A DNA stretch of 52,955 nucleotides from Rhodospirillaceae bacterium (GTDB lineage Bacteria; Pseudomonadota; Alphaproteobacteria; Rhodospirillales; JABJKH01): assembly GCA_018660465.1 (NCBI GenBank), contig JABJKH010000090.1:1-52955 (forward strand). Direction: 5' to 3'. Below are positions 44,854-52,955 of this stretch, in pieces (position 1 is the first letter of the stretch; the number at the start of each line of letters is the position of its first letter). The notes beneath the pieces are model-generated. The model was not told where the DNA came from. It did not search any database and was given only the letters and a program-made list of their open reading frames with translations. The translations under genes and the position numbers were made by a program.

Positions 44854-45776
44854 TCGGATTCTCTCACCAAGGTTACAAAAATATCTTCCAGCGAACTTTG
44901 TGTCGTCATGAGGTCTCTAAAATTGACCCCAGACTGACGAAGCTCGCTCAGCAGCGCGGTAATTCCGGTTCGTTCTGCTTGGGTGTCATAGGTATAAATC
45001 AGATGCGTTCCGTCTTCATGAAGCTCAAGGTTGTAGGGCTCCAACTGAGTTGGAATTGCGTCAATCTTTTCCGCTAACTCAACGGTAAGTTGCTTCTTAC
45101 CCAACTTGCGCATCAGCTCATCTTTTTCTTCAACAAGCACGATTTCACCTTTGTTGATGACGCCAATCCGATCTGCAATGGCTTCGGCCTCTTCGATGTA
45201 GTGGGTGGTTAGAATGATGGTGACGCCGGTTTCTTGGAGCTCGCGGACGAGCCCCCACATATCTTTCCGAAGCTCAACGTCTACCCCCGCTGTAGGTTCA
45301 TCGAGGAACAGGATTCTGGGCTCATGCGACAACGCCTTAGCGATCAGCACCCGCCGTTTCATGCCGCCGGATAGCTCCATGATCATGTTGTCGCGCTTGT
45401 CCCACAACGTGAGGTCTTTCAGCACTTTTTCGATATGCGCCGGGTTGGCTTTTTTACCGAAAAGACCGCGGCTAAATGAAACCGTATCAAATACTGTTTC
45501 AAAGGCATCGGTGGTTAGTTCTTGTGGTACCAAGCCGATGAGACTTCGGGTGGCGCGGTAACCGCTGATAATATCGTGACCATCAACCACAACTGTTCCC
45601 GAAGTCGGCGTGACGATGCCACAGATCAGGCTGATCAGCGTCGTCTTTCCAGCGCCGTTTGGGCCCAGCAATGCCAGAATTTCACCTTCTTGGACATCCA
45701 AGCTAACGCTTTTGAGCGCGTGGAATTCAGAGGCATAAGTTTTCGAAAGGTCTGTTATAGAAATAAGCGTACGCAT
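44850..45776 (-). CDS. ABC exporter ATP-binding protein
   Basis: The 308-residue ATPase has Walker A GPNGAGKT, signature LSGGMKRR, Walker [13 protein letters not shown] and switch His in [17 protein letters not shown]-terminal part of about 90 residues follows, as in DrrA-type exporters. The start at 45776 is before [14 protein letters not shown]; the frame extends 41 codons further without family-like sequence. It powers the permease at 44092 and overlaps it. Confidence 0.9.
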   Translation of the reverse strand: MRTLISITDLSKTYASEFHALKSVSLDVQEGEILALLGPNGAGKTTLISLICGIVTPTSGTVVVDGHDIISGYRATRSLIGLVPQELTTDAFETVFDTVSFSRGLFGKKANPAHIEKVLKDLTLWDKRDNMIMELSGGMKRRVLIAKALSHEPRILFLDEPTAGVDVELRKDMWGLVRELQETGVTIILTTHYIEEAEAIADRIGVINKGEIVLVEEKDELMRKLGKKQLTVELAEKIDAIPTQLEPYNLELHEDGTHLIYTYDTQAERTGITALLSELRQSGVNFRDLMTTQSSLEDIFVTLVRESE

Positions 45777-45937
45777 GAATTCTTCTTTGAGTCCTATATC
45801 AATGATCTCTATGAGATAGCGCTCTAGATCACAAATTAAAGCGTTAGTAAAATAAACCGGCGACAATTTCCCATCCGATGGGCTAGTGTGACGACACACG
45901 GCCTTAAAGAGCCGGTTGATAGGATGGGATTTTTCGA

Positions 45938-47269
45938 ATGAATAAAGATCAATTAAAGATCTGGGTGCTGGGCGTTGGTCTAACGTTGGCGGGCTTTATG
46001 GTCGCCTACCAATTTGTTGAACCGGCACCTCCTAAGCATATCCGCATCGCGACGGGCAGCCTGACTGGCGCTTATTACAGCTTCGGTAACCTTTATAAAG
46101 AACTTCTCAAGCAAGAAGGGATCACCTTGGACGTTAAGCAGACTGCGGGCTCAGTCGCCAATATTGAACTGCTTGAGGACCCAAAATCAGGTGTTGATGT
46201 CGCCTTCGTCCAAGGCGGCACTGCTGATGCCTCAACGGGCGACCAATTGGTTGCCCTCGCCAGTCTTTATTACGAGCCCCTGTGGGTCTTTACCCGCGAA
46301 GGACTGGTTATCGATAGATTGACTGATCTACGCAGCAGCCGGGTCGCCATTGGACCGGACGGCAGTGGTACACGCGCCGTCGCGTTGGAACTTCTGGAAG
46401 CCAATAGATTGGATGAAAAGAATACTGAGTTAACCAAACATGGAGGTAACGCCGCGGCCAATTTGCTGATCAAAGGCGAATTGGATGCGGCCATGGTGAT
46501 CGCGTCGCCACGGTCAGCCTTGGTGAGCAGGCTCATCCGTTCGCCAGGAATCTCGGTGATGAATTTCGCCCGGCACGAGGCCTATACCCGGCGCAATCGA
46601 TCGCTTTCCAGCGTCACCTTGCCGGAAGGGGCCATTGATCTCGATCAAAATTTGCCGCCAGATAATATTACCCTGCTGGCACCGACGGCCAGCTTGGTCA
46701 CCCGCGAAGATTTACATCCGGCGCTTATGACGTTGCTGGTTCAAACCGCCAAGAAAGTACATGGCGATGGCGGTTTGTTTTCCAAGCCTGGACAGTTTCC
46801 ATCATCTGAATTCGTTGAGTTCCCGATGAGTGAGGAAACCGAGCGTTACCTTCGCGATGGCCCGTCATTTTTGCATCAGATTTTGCCGTTTTGGGCGGCG
46901 ACAATGATCGACCGATTGAAGGTTATGCTTTTACCCTTGGTCACGCTGATATATCCCTTGGCTAAAATATTGCCACCGACTTATAAATGGCGAGTCGAGA
47001 ACAGAATATATCGTTGGTACAAAGACTTACATGAGATTGAGGTTGAGGCTGCGGCAAAACCCTCGGCGACTGAATTAAAAGCGTTGAAGGCCCGAGTCGA
47101 GACAATTGAGAACGATCTCGTGGACATACACGTGCCGCTGTCCTACGCGTCCGGGCTTTACGACCTTAAATCTCATGTTGATGGTGTTCGCGAAAAACTT
47201 GGTCGAATTAAGCCGCCCCGTAAACCATCAAGTAAACAGCCAAGTAAACCACGCGCGAAGAAAACCTAA
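45938..47269 (+). CDS. TAXI-family TRAP solute-binding protein with membrane anchors
   Basis: The 443-residue protein has an N-terminal hydrophobic segment ([17 protein letters not shown]), then a TAXI-type binding domain: [55 protein letters not shown] second hydrophobic stretch ([19 protein letters not shown]) and a charged, basic C-terminal tail of about 100 residues follow, so it is likely anchored rather than free. TAXI proteins usually work with a fused TRAP permease; none is adjacent. It overlaps the convergent iron-sulfur gene by four bases. Confidence 0.83.
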   Translation: MNKDQLKIWVLGVGLTLAGFMVAYQFVEPAPPKHIRIATGSLTGAYYSFGNLYKELLKQEGITLDVKQTAGSVANIELLEDPKSGVDVAFVQGGTADASTGDQLVALASLYYEPLWVFTREGLVIDRLTDLRSSRVAIGPDGSGTRAVALELLEANRLDEKNTELTKHGGNAAANLLIKGELDAAMVIASPRSALVSRLIRSPGISVMNFARHEAYTRRNRSLSSVTLPEGAIDLDQNLPPDNITLLAPTASLVTREDLHPALMTLLVQTAKKVHGDGGLFSKPGQFPSSEFVEFPMSEETERYLRDGPSFLHQILPFWAATMIDRLKVMLLPLVTLIYPLAKILPPTYKWRVENRIYRWYKDLHEIEVEAAAKPSATELKALKARVETIENDLVDIHVPLSYASGLYDLKSHVDGVREKLGRIKPPRKPSSKQPSKPRAKKT

Positions 47270-49332
47270 TCGTCGTTATCGTTATTAGGCTTGTTATCGG
47301 GTTCACCCGTTTCTTTCTTAGCCTTTGCACGAAGTTCTTCGCGTTCGCGGAGATAATCGTCCGTTGTGCGCGGAACTCGGGGTTCCCCCATGGCGAACGG
47401 CTGATTGGTGTCGTTCATTTGTTCAACGACCCGGCAGTTGTCGCACATTTTCAGCAGTGCCAGCCGGCCTTCATCGGCGAACATCGCATGACCTGATAGC
47501 TTCTCAATCATCTTCTCAATCGATGATTTTGTGCCGAATGCCTTGCCGCAGCGGGTGCATTCGAAAGGTTCTTCTTGCTTGACAACTTCATGCGCGGTGA
47601 CGCCGCCGGCGAAGCTGACCCTAGGTTTCAGAGTGATAACGCTTTCCGGGCAGGTGGTGCGACAAAGTCCGCATTGAACGCACAGGTCTTCGCGGAAGCT
47701 CAATTGCGGCTTGTCTGGATTGTCTTTCATGGCCCCGGTCGGACAAGCCCCGACACAGGCCAGACAAAGGGTGCAACCCTCGGCATTAATTAACGCAGCC
47801 CCTAAAGGTGCCCCCACCGGCAACTCAATCTCATCAACCGGCTTCGGTGCATTTTCATGGAGCGCCAACAGTGCACTCCGTAGCAATGTAGTTTTGCCAC
47901 CGAGCGGCAGGAAATCACCACGGGCAATACCCGCCACTTTCTCCAGGCTGTGCAAGTGATCTTCTACCTGAGACGGATCGGCGTCGTCAATAATCTGGAT
48001 GCGACCGTCGCCATAGCCAAGCCCTGCCAAAACCTGATCTGCGAGTTCGACTTGGGCCACAAGCCCGTCGGCGTCAGATCGTTTTTGCGGGGCGACCAGA
48101 AGTCGTAGTTCTGATGCGCCATAGGCAAACACCGATACTAGAAAATCAAGTCCGACTTGGGTGGTTTCGTTGACTGCGAAAGGAATTACGTTCGCCGGTA
48201 AGCCTTTGCCCATTCGCGCCATAATGCCAATGAGTTCGTCACCATGTTCGCCATCGTGAACCAGGATCACCGGGGCTTCGCCACCGGCGTCAAGATACGT
48301 TCCAACGATTGTTCGCAGCCGATTTAAAAGCTGATCGCCCGCTGGCAAGGTATAGGTAACCGCCCCCGTCGGACAGGTGCTGGCGCAAGACCCGCAGCCA
48401 GCGCAAATGAAGGGATCGATTTCGATATGATCACCTGCAGGGGTAATTGCATTTGTTGGACAGAGGTCGAGACAGCGAGTGCAACCGACTTGCTCGTTTC
48501 GGGAATGGGCGCAGATTGCCTCATTAACGTCTACGTAGCGGGGTTTTTCGAACTCACCAACCAGGTCAGCGATTTCAAACAGCGCTTTTTGAACGTCCGC
48601 TGGGTTGCCCGGGTCAGGATTAAAATATCCATCGCGTTTTTCTGGCGCATCAAACAGCGGTTGGTCACCGCGAAGATCAAGGATGATATCGCAACTGGAT
48701 GTGCCGGACTGTGCGTTTTCATCGAAGCCTAAGCTGTCCCGTGACCACGGCGTGGCCGGGGCGTATTTTTCCAAATCGACCTGAAACGCGCCTAAATATC
48801 CTTTGGCGGATTTGGCCCTACCCGTGAAGATCGGAAAATCCATGCGTCCCGGTGGGATTAGATCGTCTGTACCCGACAGTAGAACCATGGGATTGAGACG
48901 CGATGACAATTGCTTGCCGGCCTCAACGGCGATTTCACCGACCCCCATGACCATAACTTCACCTTGCGATTCCATGCTGACGGTCGTGCCGGACGGAATA
49001 TCAAGTGCAGCTTCGGCCAACAAAGCTGCCATTTTTGGGATGGCCTTGGTGCCGTCTTTGGACCAGCCTGCGCGTTCACGGATGTTGGCAAAGCGGACGT
49101 CGGCCTCTCCGTCAGCCAGGGTTTCAAGAAACAGCGGTGCTTCTTGGGTGCACGCGACTAACATGGGCAAACCCTTGGCGACGCTGTCTTTAAAATTTTC
49201 AATCTGTGCGCGACAGAGTTGCTTGTTTACCGCCAAGTTATCGCCGCCCAAGGCCTTCGCCAGGGCCTTGCCGTCCAGCGTCATCGTACCTTCGCAATCG
49301 CAGACGAGGATTGTTTTACCGTTAATTTCCAT
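47266..49332 (-). CDS. Formate dehydrogenase-associated iron-sulfur protein
   Basis: The 688-residue protein has several 4Fe-4S ferredoxin sites: CTRCLDLCPTNA and CAGCGSCASTCPTGA near the middle, CTLCLACVGACPTGA and CVQCGLCRTTCPE later. A zinc-like CTRC site and CDNC occur near the C-terminus. The N-terminal third has VCDCEGTM and other family segments I associate with large ferredoxin-like proteins of formate dehydrogenase loci in alphaproteobacteria. It probably carries electrons or assists assembly for the enzyme. It is divergent from the DUF3305 gene. Confidence 0.8.
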   Translation of the reverse strand: MEINGKTILVCDCEGTMTLDGKALAKALGGDNLAVNKQLCRAQIENFKDSVAKGLPMLVACTQEAPLFLETLADGEADVRFANIRERAGWSKDGTKAIPKMAALLAEAALDIPSGTTVSMESQGEVMVMGVGEIAVEAGKQLSSRLNPMVLLSGTDDLIPPGRMDFPIFTGRAKSAKGYLGAFQVDLEKYAPATPWSRDSLGFDENAQSGTSSCDIILDLRGDQPLFDAPEKRDGYFNPDPGNPADVQKALFEIADLVGEFEKPRYVDVNEAICAHSRNEQVGCTRCLDLCPTNAITPAGDHIEIDPFICAGCGSCASTCPTGAVTYTLPAGDQLLNRLRTIVGTYLDAGGEAPVILVHDGEHGDELIGIMARMGKGLPANVIPFAVNETTQVGLDFLVSVFAYGASELRLLVAPQKRSDADGLVAQVELADQVLAGLGYGDGRIQIIDDADPSQVEDHLHSLEKVAGIARGDFLPLGGKTTLLRSALLALHENAPKPVDEIELPVGAPLGAALINAEGCTLCLACVGACPTGAMKDNPDKPQLSFREDLCVQCGLCRTTCPESVITLKPRVSFAGGVTAHEVVKQEEPFECTRCGKAFGTKSSIEKMIEKLSGHAMFADEGRLALLKMCDNCRVVEQMNDTNQPFAMGEPRVPRTTDDYLREREELRAKAKKETGEPDNKPNNDNDD

Positions 49333-49455
49333 CCCTGAAGCGCCCCCCTATTCGACGCGAACTTAAAATTAGGTGTTGGCTGTAGGAAAACGCTTCGTGT
49401 ACGAAAGTACAAGACGTGTTTTTATAAGCATTCTATTTTTTGAAGGGGCGCTAAG

Positions 49456-49980
49456 TTGAAACCGACTGACAGCATACCTTTTGGCATCGTGGTCGAACGC
49501 CGCAAAACGGACCACCCTTGGCAAGACCATGAGTGGCGTCCGGTCGCGGTGTTCCCAGGCGCTGAGCCCGTGGATGAATGGAAGGAACTAAGCCGCGGAG
49601 ATGGCTGGGTGCAGTACCATGCGGGAACGCTGGACCTGGAGTTGTTCAAAGGCGAAACCGAAGGCTATCGGGTTAATCTGTCGCAGAACCCGCCGTCCGT
49701 TTACGTGGTGATGCGTCCAGGTGAAGAAGAAGGTGAACATGAGTTTGAACCGTTCCTGCTGACCGCCTGCGCATTTGAAACCCAGGATTATATGGATACA
49801 GGGGAAGAATTGGTAGAGGCCGTGCCGATGCCGCCGGAAACAGCCCACTGGGTCGAAGAGTTCATCAACGAACACCACGTTGAAATCCCCTTCAAAAAGC
49901 GCAAACGCAAACCCCACGATCCGCGCAAGCAGGCTGACACCGGCGGCGGGGATCCTGAATTCCGAAATAAGGGCCGCTGA
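49456..49980 (+). CDS. DUF3305 protein
   Basis: The 174-residue protein matches the DUF3305 family: IPFGIVVERRKTDHPWQDHEW, VAVFPGAEPVDEWKEL and LSQNPPSVYVVMR. The start is TTG at 49456, with AAGGGG at good spacing. This family sits next to DUF3306 in formate dehydrogenase loci of Proteobacteria and is thought to help assembly. It is probably cytoplasmic. The next gene starts one base after its stop. Confidence 0.82.
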   Translation: MKPTDSIPFGIVVERRKTDHPWQDHEWRPVAVFPGAEPVDEWKELSRGDGWVQYHAGTLDLELFKGETEGYRVNLSQNPPSVYVVMRPGEEEGEHEFEPFLLTACAFETQDYMDTGEELVEAVPMPPETAHWVEEFINEHHVEIPFKKRKRKPHDPRKQADTGGGDPEFRNKGR

Positions 49981-49981
49981 T

Positions 49982-50551
49982 ATGGCGGAAGGGCGATTTT
50001 CGCGATGGTCTCGGTTAAAGACCGAAACCCAGGAAAAAGTGGAGCCTGAACTGGAAGAGCCAGTACAGGCCGCAAATCTGCCAGAGAGCCAAGCCGATGA
50101 TGTCGTGCCTGAAGAAGTGGTGGCACCTGAATCAGAAGAAGTCGTCACGGTTCTGTCTGAGGATCTTCCCGATATCGAAACATTGGAAAAAGATTCAGAT
50201 TATACGCCCTTCCTCGCCGAAGGGGTGCCGGAGGCTTTGAAAAAAGTAGCGCTGCGAAAATTGTGGGGGAGCGACCCGGTGCTGGCAAATCTGGATGGGC
50301 TCAACGACTACGACGAGGACTTTACGATTATTGAGGCGATGAAGACGTTTGTTTCAGAAGGGGCCGAGAAGCTTAAAGAGGCGAACGATAAGGTATCTGA
50401 TGTGGGACCCGATGAAGTCGAAGATGTAGCCGAAGACGACCCGGAAGACATCGAAGATGTTGAGGATTTAGACGATGAGGACGGTAGTGAAATGGGCGAC
50501 GCTGAGGCCCCTTCTTCACCCTCCGAAGAGGACCCAATCGAGTCCATTTGA
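49982..50551 (+). CDS. DUF3306 protein
   Basis: The 189-residue product has the DUF3306 start FSRWSRLKTETQEKV and the conserved core DYTPFLAEGVPEALKKVALRKLW with VLANLDGLNDYDEDF. The rest is very acidic, with a long C-terminal run of Asp and Glu. Its ATG at 49982 follows the DUF3305 stop by one base, so they are cotranscribed. Role is unknown; locus position points to formate dehydrogenase maturation. Confidence 0.82.
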   Translation: MAEGRFSRWSRLKTETQEKVEPELEEPVQAANLPESQADDVVPEEVVAPESEEVVTVLSEDLPDIETLEKDSDYTPFLAEGVPEALKKVALRKLWGSDPVLANLDGLNDYDEDFTIIEAMKTFVSEGAEKLKEANDKVSDVGPDEVEDVAEDDPEDIEDVEDLDDEDGSEMGDAEAPSSPSEEDPIESI

Positions 50552-50744
50552 ACCAGCCAGAATCGTGCAAATTACAACTTCTATTTATTAGAAAAAGTTA
50601 ATATAAAACAAGATGTTATAAGTGGGCGATTAGACCCCTTCAAATATAAGATTATTGCACCTGGGGACCTAACGGTTTGCCAAATGAACCGGTCTCGCAA
50701 AATTGAATGCTTTTAGTTAAGAATCTAATTGACTTGGGTATCAA

Positions 50745-50865
50745 AAGACTCCGATAGTTGTAACCGCAGTGGAGTCTTCCGGGAGTGGGTGAGGCGTCTG
50801 TTGCGTTTGGCATAAAGATTTCCGGTTAGGAAACGTGCCGCAGGTGGGCAAGTCCTTTAGGGCTT
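50745..50865 (+). ncRNA. Structured leader upstream of the TorD gene (riboswitch candidate)
   Basis: The 352-base gap 50552-50903 has no gene but three paired elements: AAGACTCC (50745-50752) with GGAGTCTT (50771-50778); a compound arm with TGC (50802-50804), GGCAT (50809-50813) and TTTCC (50819-50823) pairing GGAAA (50829-50833), GTGCC (50835-50839) and GCA (50840-50842); and AAGTCC (50850-50855) with GGGCTT (50860-50865), closing UUUA. This is more structure than expected by chance. Its place before molybdenum enzyme genes suggests a molybdenum cofactor-sensing RNA, but I could not match a known consensus. The first 190 bases of the gap show nothing certain. Confidence 0.5.
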
Positions 50866-50903
50866 TAATCAAAATAACGCGTATTAATCGCGGTGGTTAA
50901 CGA

Positions 50904-51527
50904 ATGAACGAACAACAGGTCGAGGTGGGCAACTCCGTCGAACAGGAAATTCCTGAAGAGGATTTGTTGCGTGCGCAGTTTTACGGGCTGCTGGCGCGCT
51001 TGCTAACCTCACCACCGACGGAAGACCTTCTGAATGTTCTGCGCGACTTGGACGGCGATGATACGCCGATGGGGCAAGCGCTGGGGGCGCTTTCCTATGA
51101 GACCGCCAAAATATCTGAGGAAGATGCAGCCGACGAATTCAACACATTGTTTATTGGTATGGTCCGGGGTGAATTGATGCCGTTTGCATCGGTTTATCTA
51201 ACAGGCTTTCTTCACGAAAAACCGCTGGCCGATCTTCGCGGTGATATGGAAAGATTTGGCATTGCGCGGTCTGACGATTTATCGCAACCCGAAGATCAAA
51301 TCGGCATCATCTGTGAAATGATGCATGGCATGATTACCGGCGCGTTTGGTGCGCCGAAAGAGCTTTCCGAACAGAAAGAATTTTACGAGGCCCATGTTTC
51401 GACGTGGGCCTCGAAGTTTTTTGCGGATTTAGAAACCGCGAAATCGGCTGTGATGTTTAAGCCAGTCGGTACGTTAGGGCGCTTGTTCTTGGAGATTGAG
51501 AACGAAGCGTTTGGGATGACGAATTAA
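50904..51527 (+). CDS. TorD/DmsD-family molecular chaperone
   Basis: The 207-residue protein fits the TorD family of cytoplasmic chaperones that bind TAT signals and help load the molybdenum cofactor. It contains LLRAQFYGLLARLLTSPP, then EFNTLFIGMVRGELMPFASVYLTGFLHEKPLADLR and EDQIGIICEMMHGMI, all characteristic. Its likely client is the formate dehydrogenase catalytic subunit two genes downstream. The leader at 50745-50865 lies just upstream. Confidence 0.85.
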   Translation: MNEQQVEVGNSVEQEIPEEDLLRAQFYGLLARLLTSPPTEDLLNVLRDLDGDDTPMGQALGALSYETAKISEEDAADEFNTLFIGMVRGELMPFASVYLTGFLHEKPLADLRGDMERFGIARSDDLSQPEDQIGIICEMMHGMITGAFGAPKELSEQKEFYEAHVSTWASKFFADLETAKSAVMFKPVGTLGRLFLEIENEAFGMTN

Positions 51528-51629
51528 CAATTGGGCGTGGCGAAACCGTTCGATTGGGCGTCTTTGGCGTTTTGGCCTTTTGATCAGAGGTTTTAGTTTC
51601 GTGGATTTGAAATGTGGGAGGTACATTCC

Positions 51630-51833
51630 ATGAGCAATGAGAAAGAAAGCCAAAAGAAGTCACGCCGTGATTTCTTAAAAGGTGCGGGCTTAGCGACAGG
51701 TGCTGCGGGTGTTGCAGCGGTTGCGCTTTCGTCCAAAACGGCCCAGGCAAAGGTTACGAAAGCCGAAGCCGGTCAAGCGGGCTATCGGGAAACCGAACAT
51801 GTCCAGAAGTATTACGAATTGGCTCGGTTTTAA
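51630..51833 (+). CDS. Formate dehydrogenase region TAT-target small protein
   Basis: The 67-residue product has a twin-arginine signal, KKSRRDFLKGAGLATGAAGVAAVAL, then a short tail with ETEHVQKYYELARF. This small family occurs directly before formate dehydrogenase catalytic subunits. The start at 51630 has GGGAGG eight bases upstream; an ATG at 51612 is less likely. It may act as a structural or targeting partner. The catalytic gene starts 23 bases after its stop. Confidence 0.83.
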   Translation: MSNEKESQKKSRRDFLKGAGLATGAAGVAAVALSSKTAQAKVTKAEAGQAGYRETEHVQKYYELARF

Positions 51834-51856
51834 TTTAGTTTAACAGGAGAGACCTA

Positions 51857-52955
51857 ATGCTTATCAAAAAGCAAAACGGGGTAGCGAATGGCCCCCGTTT
51901 GTCGAAAGCGTTAAGCGGTGTGGTCGGCGGATCCATGGATCGTCGAACCTTCCTACGGCGGTCTGGGTTGACTGCTGGCGGTGCTGCTATCGCCTCTACC
52001 ATGCCTTTGGGAACGGTTAAGCAGGCATCTGCCGCTTCACCCGCCGCAACAGGTATGGCGATTAAAAAGTCAGTGTGTACGCACTGTGCCGTCGGGTGTA
52101 CGGTTATTGCTGAAGTCGATAAGGGCGTTTGGAAAGGCCAAGAGCCCGGCTTCGATAGCCCGATCAACCTAGGCGCGCACTGTGCCAAGGGTGCGGCCGT
52201 CCGTGAACACGCACACGGCGAACGTCGGCTAAAATTCCCGATGAAATTGGAAGGCGGCAAATGGAAGCGGCTTTCTTGGGATGTAGCTGTTAACGAAATT
52301 GGCGATAAGATGCTTGCAGTGCGCAAGTCATCCGGTCCTGATTCTGTTTACTGGCTCGGTTCTGCCAAGTTCAGTAACGAACAGGCATATCTGTTCCGTA
52401 AGTTTTATGCATTCTGGGGTTCCAACAATGGTGACCACCAGGCGCGTATTTGTCACTCGACCACGGTTGCAGGTGTTGCAAACACCTGGGGCTATGGCGC
52501 CATGACGAACCACTTCAACGACATGCATAATTCCCGCGCTATTTTTATGATTGGCTCAAACGCAGCGGAAGCGCATCCCGTTGCCATGCAGCACATCTTG
52601 AAGGCGAAGGAAACCAACAATGCAGCGTTGATCGTGTGCGACCCACGGTTTACCCGCACGGCCGCCCATGCTGACGAATTTGTCCGGTTCCGTCCGGGCA
52701 CTGACGTTGGATTGATTTGGGGCCTTCTGTGGCACATCTTCGAAAACGGTTGGGAAGATAAAGCCTTTATCCAACAGCGCGTTTACGGCATTGACGAAAT
52801 CAAAGCCGAAGTGAAGAAGTGGACACCAGAAGAAACCGAGCGTGTAACTGGTATTCCTGGCTCGCAAATGAAGCGCGTTGCCCGGACCATAGCCAACAAC
52901 CGTCCTGGTACGGTGGTTTGGTGCATGGGTGGTACCCAGCACACCAACGGCAACA
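51857..52955 (+). CDS. fdhA: Formate dehydrogenase catalytic subunit (Cys form), 3' part missing
   Basis: The frame runs off the right edge after 366 codons. It begins with a TAT signal ([16 protein letters not shown]), then a 4Fe-4S site C74, C77, C81 and C109, and the molybdopterin-binding core. [13 protein letters not shown] aligns with the Sec site of FdnG-type enzymes (RVUHGPTVA), but Cys199 (TGT at 52451-52453) replaces Sec. NAAEAHPV and [14 protein letters not shown] also match. The enzyme oxidises formate in the periplasm with electrons passed to other subunits, which must lie to the right. AGGAG precedes the ATG. Confidence 0.9.
   Translation, partial: MLIKKQNGVANGPRLSKALSGVVGGSMDRRTFLRRSGLTAGGAAIASTMPLGTVKQASAASPAATGMAIKKSVCTHCAVGCTVIAEVDKGVWKGQEPGFDSPINLGAHCAKGAAVREHAHGERRLKFPMKLEGGKWKRLSWDVAVNEIGDKMLAVRKSSGPDSVYWLGSAKFSNEQAYLFRKFYAFWGSNNGDHQARICHSTTVAGVANTWGYGAMTNHFNDMHNSRAIFMIGSNAAEAHPVAMQHILKAKETNNAALIVCDPRFTRTAAHADEFVRFRPGTDVGLIWGLLWHIFENGWEDKAFIQQRVYGIDEIKAEVKKWTPEETERVTGIPGSQMKRVARTIANNRPGTVVWCMGGTQHTNGN

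Noticed and set aside
50630-50660. Possible tRNA-Sec around CCCCTTCAAATATAAG
   Set aside because: The flanks do not pair into an anticodon arm or acceptor stem; no tRNA fold is supported.
50730-50745. FNR-like box TTGACTTGGGTATCAA
   Set aside because: The half-sites are spaced eight bases apart instead of the six between TTGA and TCAA in FNR boxes; kept only as a weak operator idea.
1-52955. CRISPR arrays and rRNA genes
   Set aside because: No regularly spaced short direct repeats and no rRNA-like sequence were seen anywhere in the window.

Overview
The window looks like a chromosome segment of an aerobic, heterotrophic alphaproteobacterium, probably near the Rhodospirillales. The signs are dense compact operons, a form II-type molybdenum hydroxylase (cox-like) cluster, TRAP and TAXI transport genes, a formate dehydrogenase locus with DUF3305/DUF3306/TorD/TAT-target genes, and long palindromic dispersed repeats typical of that class. 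The assignment is inferred from gene content only.

Layout. 1-1.4 kb: an AT-rich accessory remnant in which an IS3-type element interrupts an OLD-family ATPase/TOPRIM nuclease gene. 1.4-10.9 kb: catabolic genes of unknown substrate (cyclase family, amidohydrolase, PrpF isomerase, cupin, TauD-type dioxygenase, MmgE/PrpD, ThDP enzyme), with a cupredoxin-like protein and a truncated haemoglobin. 10.9-13.2 kb: a second AT-rich island with two unrecognised membrane-associated proteins, then a repeat-filled gap. 13.2-16.8 kb: an orphan FliG-C-like protein, a periplasmic binding protein, a peroxiredoxin with an in-frame UGA at its peroxidatic position, a MarR regulator with repeats at its promoter, and an aldolase-like protein. 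17-24.1 kb: molybdenum hydroxylase subunits M, S and L, facing XdhC-type, MoeA/MobA-like and CoxG accessory genes. 24.2-30.1 kb: TRAP permeases, a cytochrome P460 protein and three CoA-transferase genes. 30.1-37 kb: a six-gene minus-strand operon (acyl-CoA synthetase, rhodanese, PrpF, thioredoxin-like fusion, UGSC selenoprotein, multicopper oxidase). 37-47.3 kb: hydrolase, chromate transporter, Cys-rich secreted protein, TPR/GT41 glycosyltransferase, MsrA, DMT transporter, DUF4197, an ABC-2 exporter and a TAXI binding protein. 47.3-53 kb: formate dehydrogenase locus, running off the right edge inside the catalytic subunit.

The most notable result is two genes that only make sense if UGA is read as selenocysteine: the peroxiredoxin (UGA at 14639-14641) and the UGSC protein (UGA at 31840-31842, minus strand). 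Each UGA is followed at a similar distance by a hairpin whose loop begins GGU, a plausible bacterial SECIS. The formate dehydrogenase, the classic bacterial selenoprotein, instead has Cys at that position. No selA, selB, selD or tRNA-Sec gene was found here, so the machinery must lie elsewhere.

The UGSC gene overlaps by ATGA with a thioredoxin-like fusion gene and sits in an operon with acyl-CoA synthetase, rhodanese, PrpF and multicopper oxidase. I know of no described pathway with this combination, so it is the best candidate here for an undescribed redox or catabolic system.
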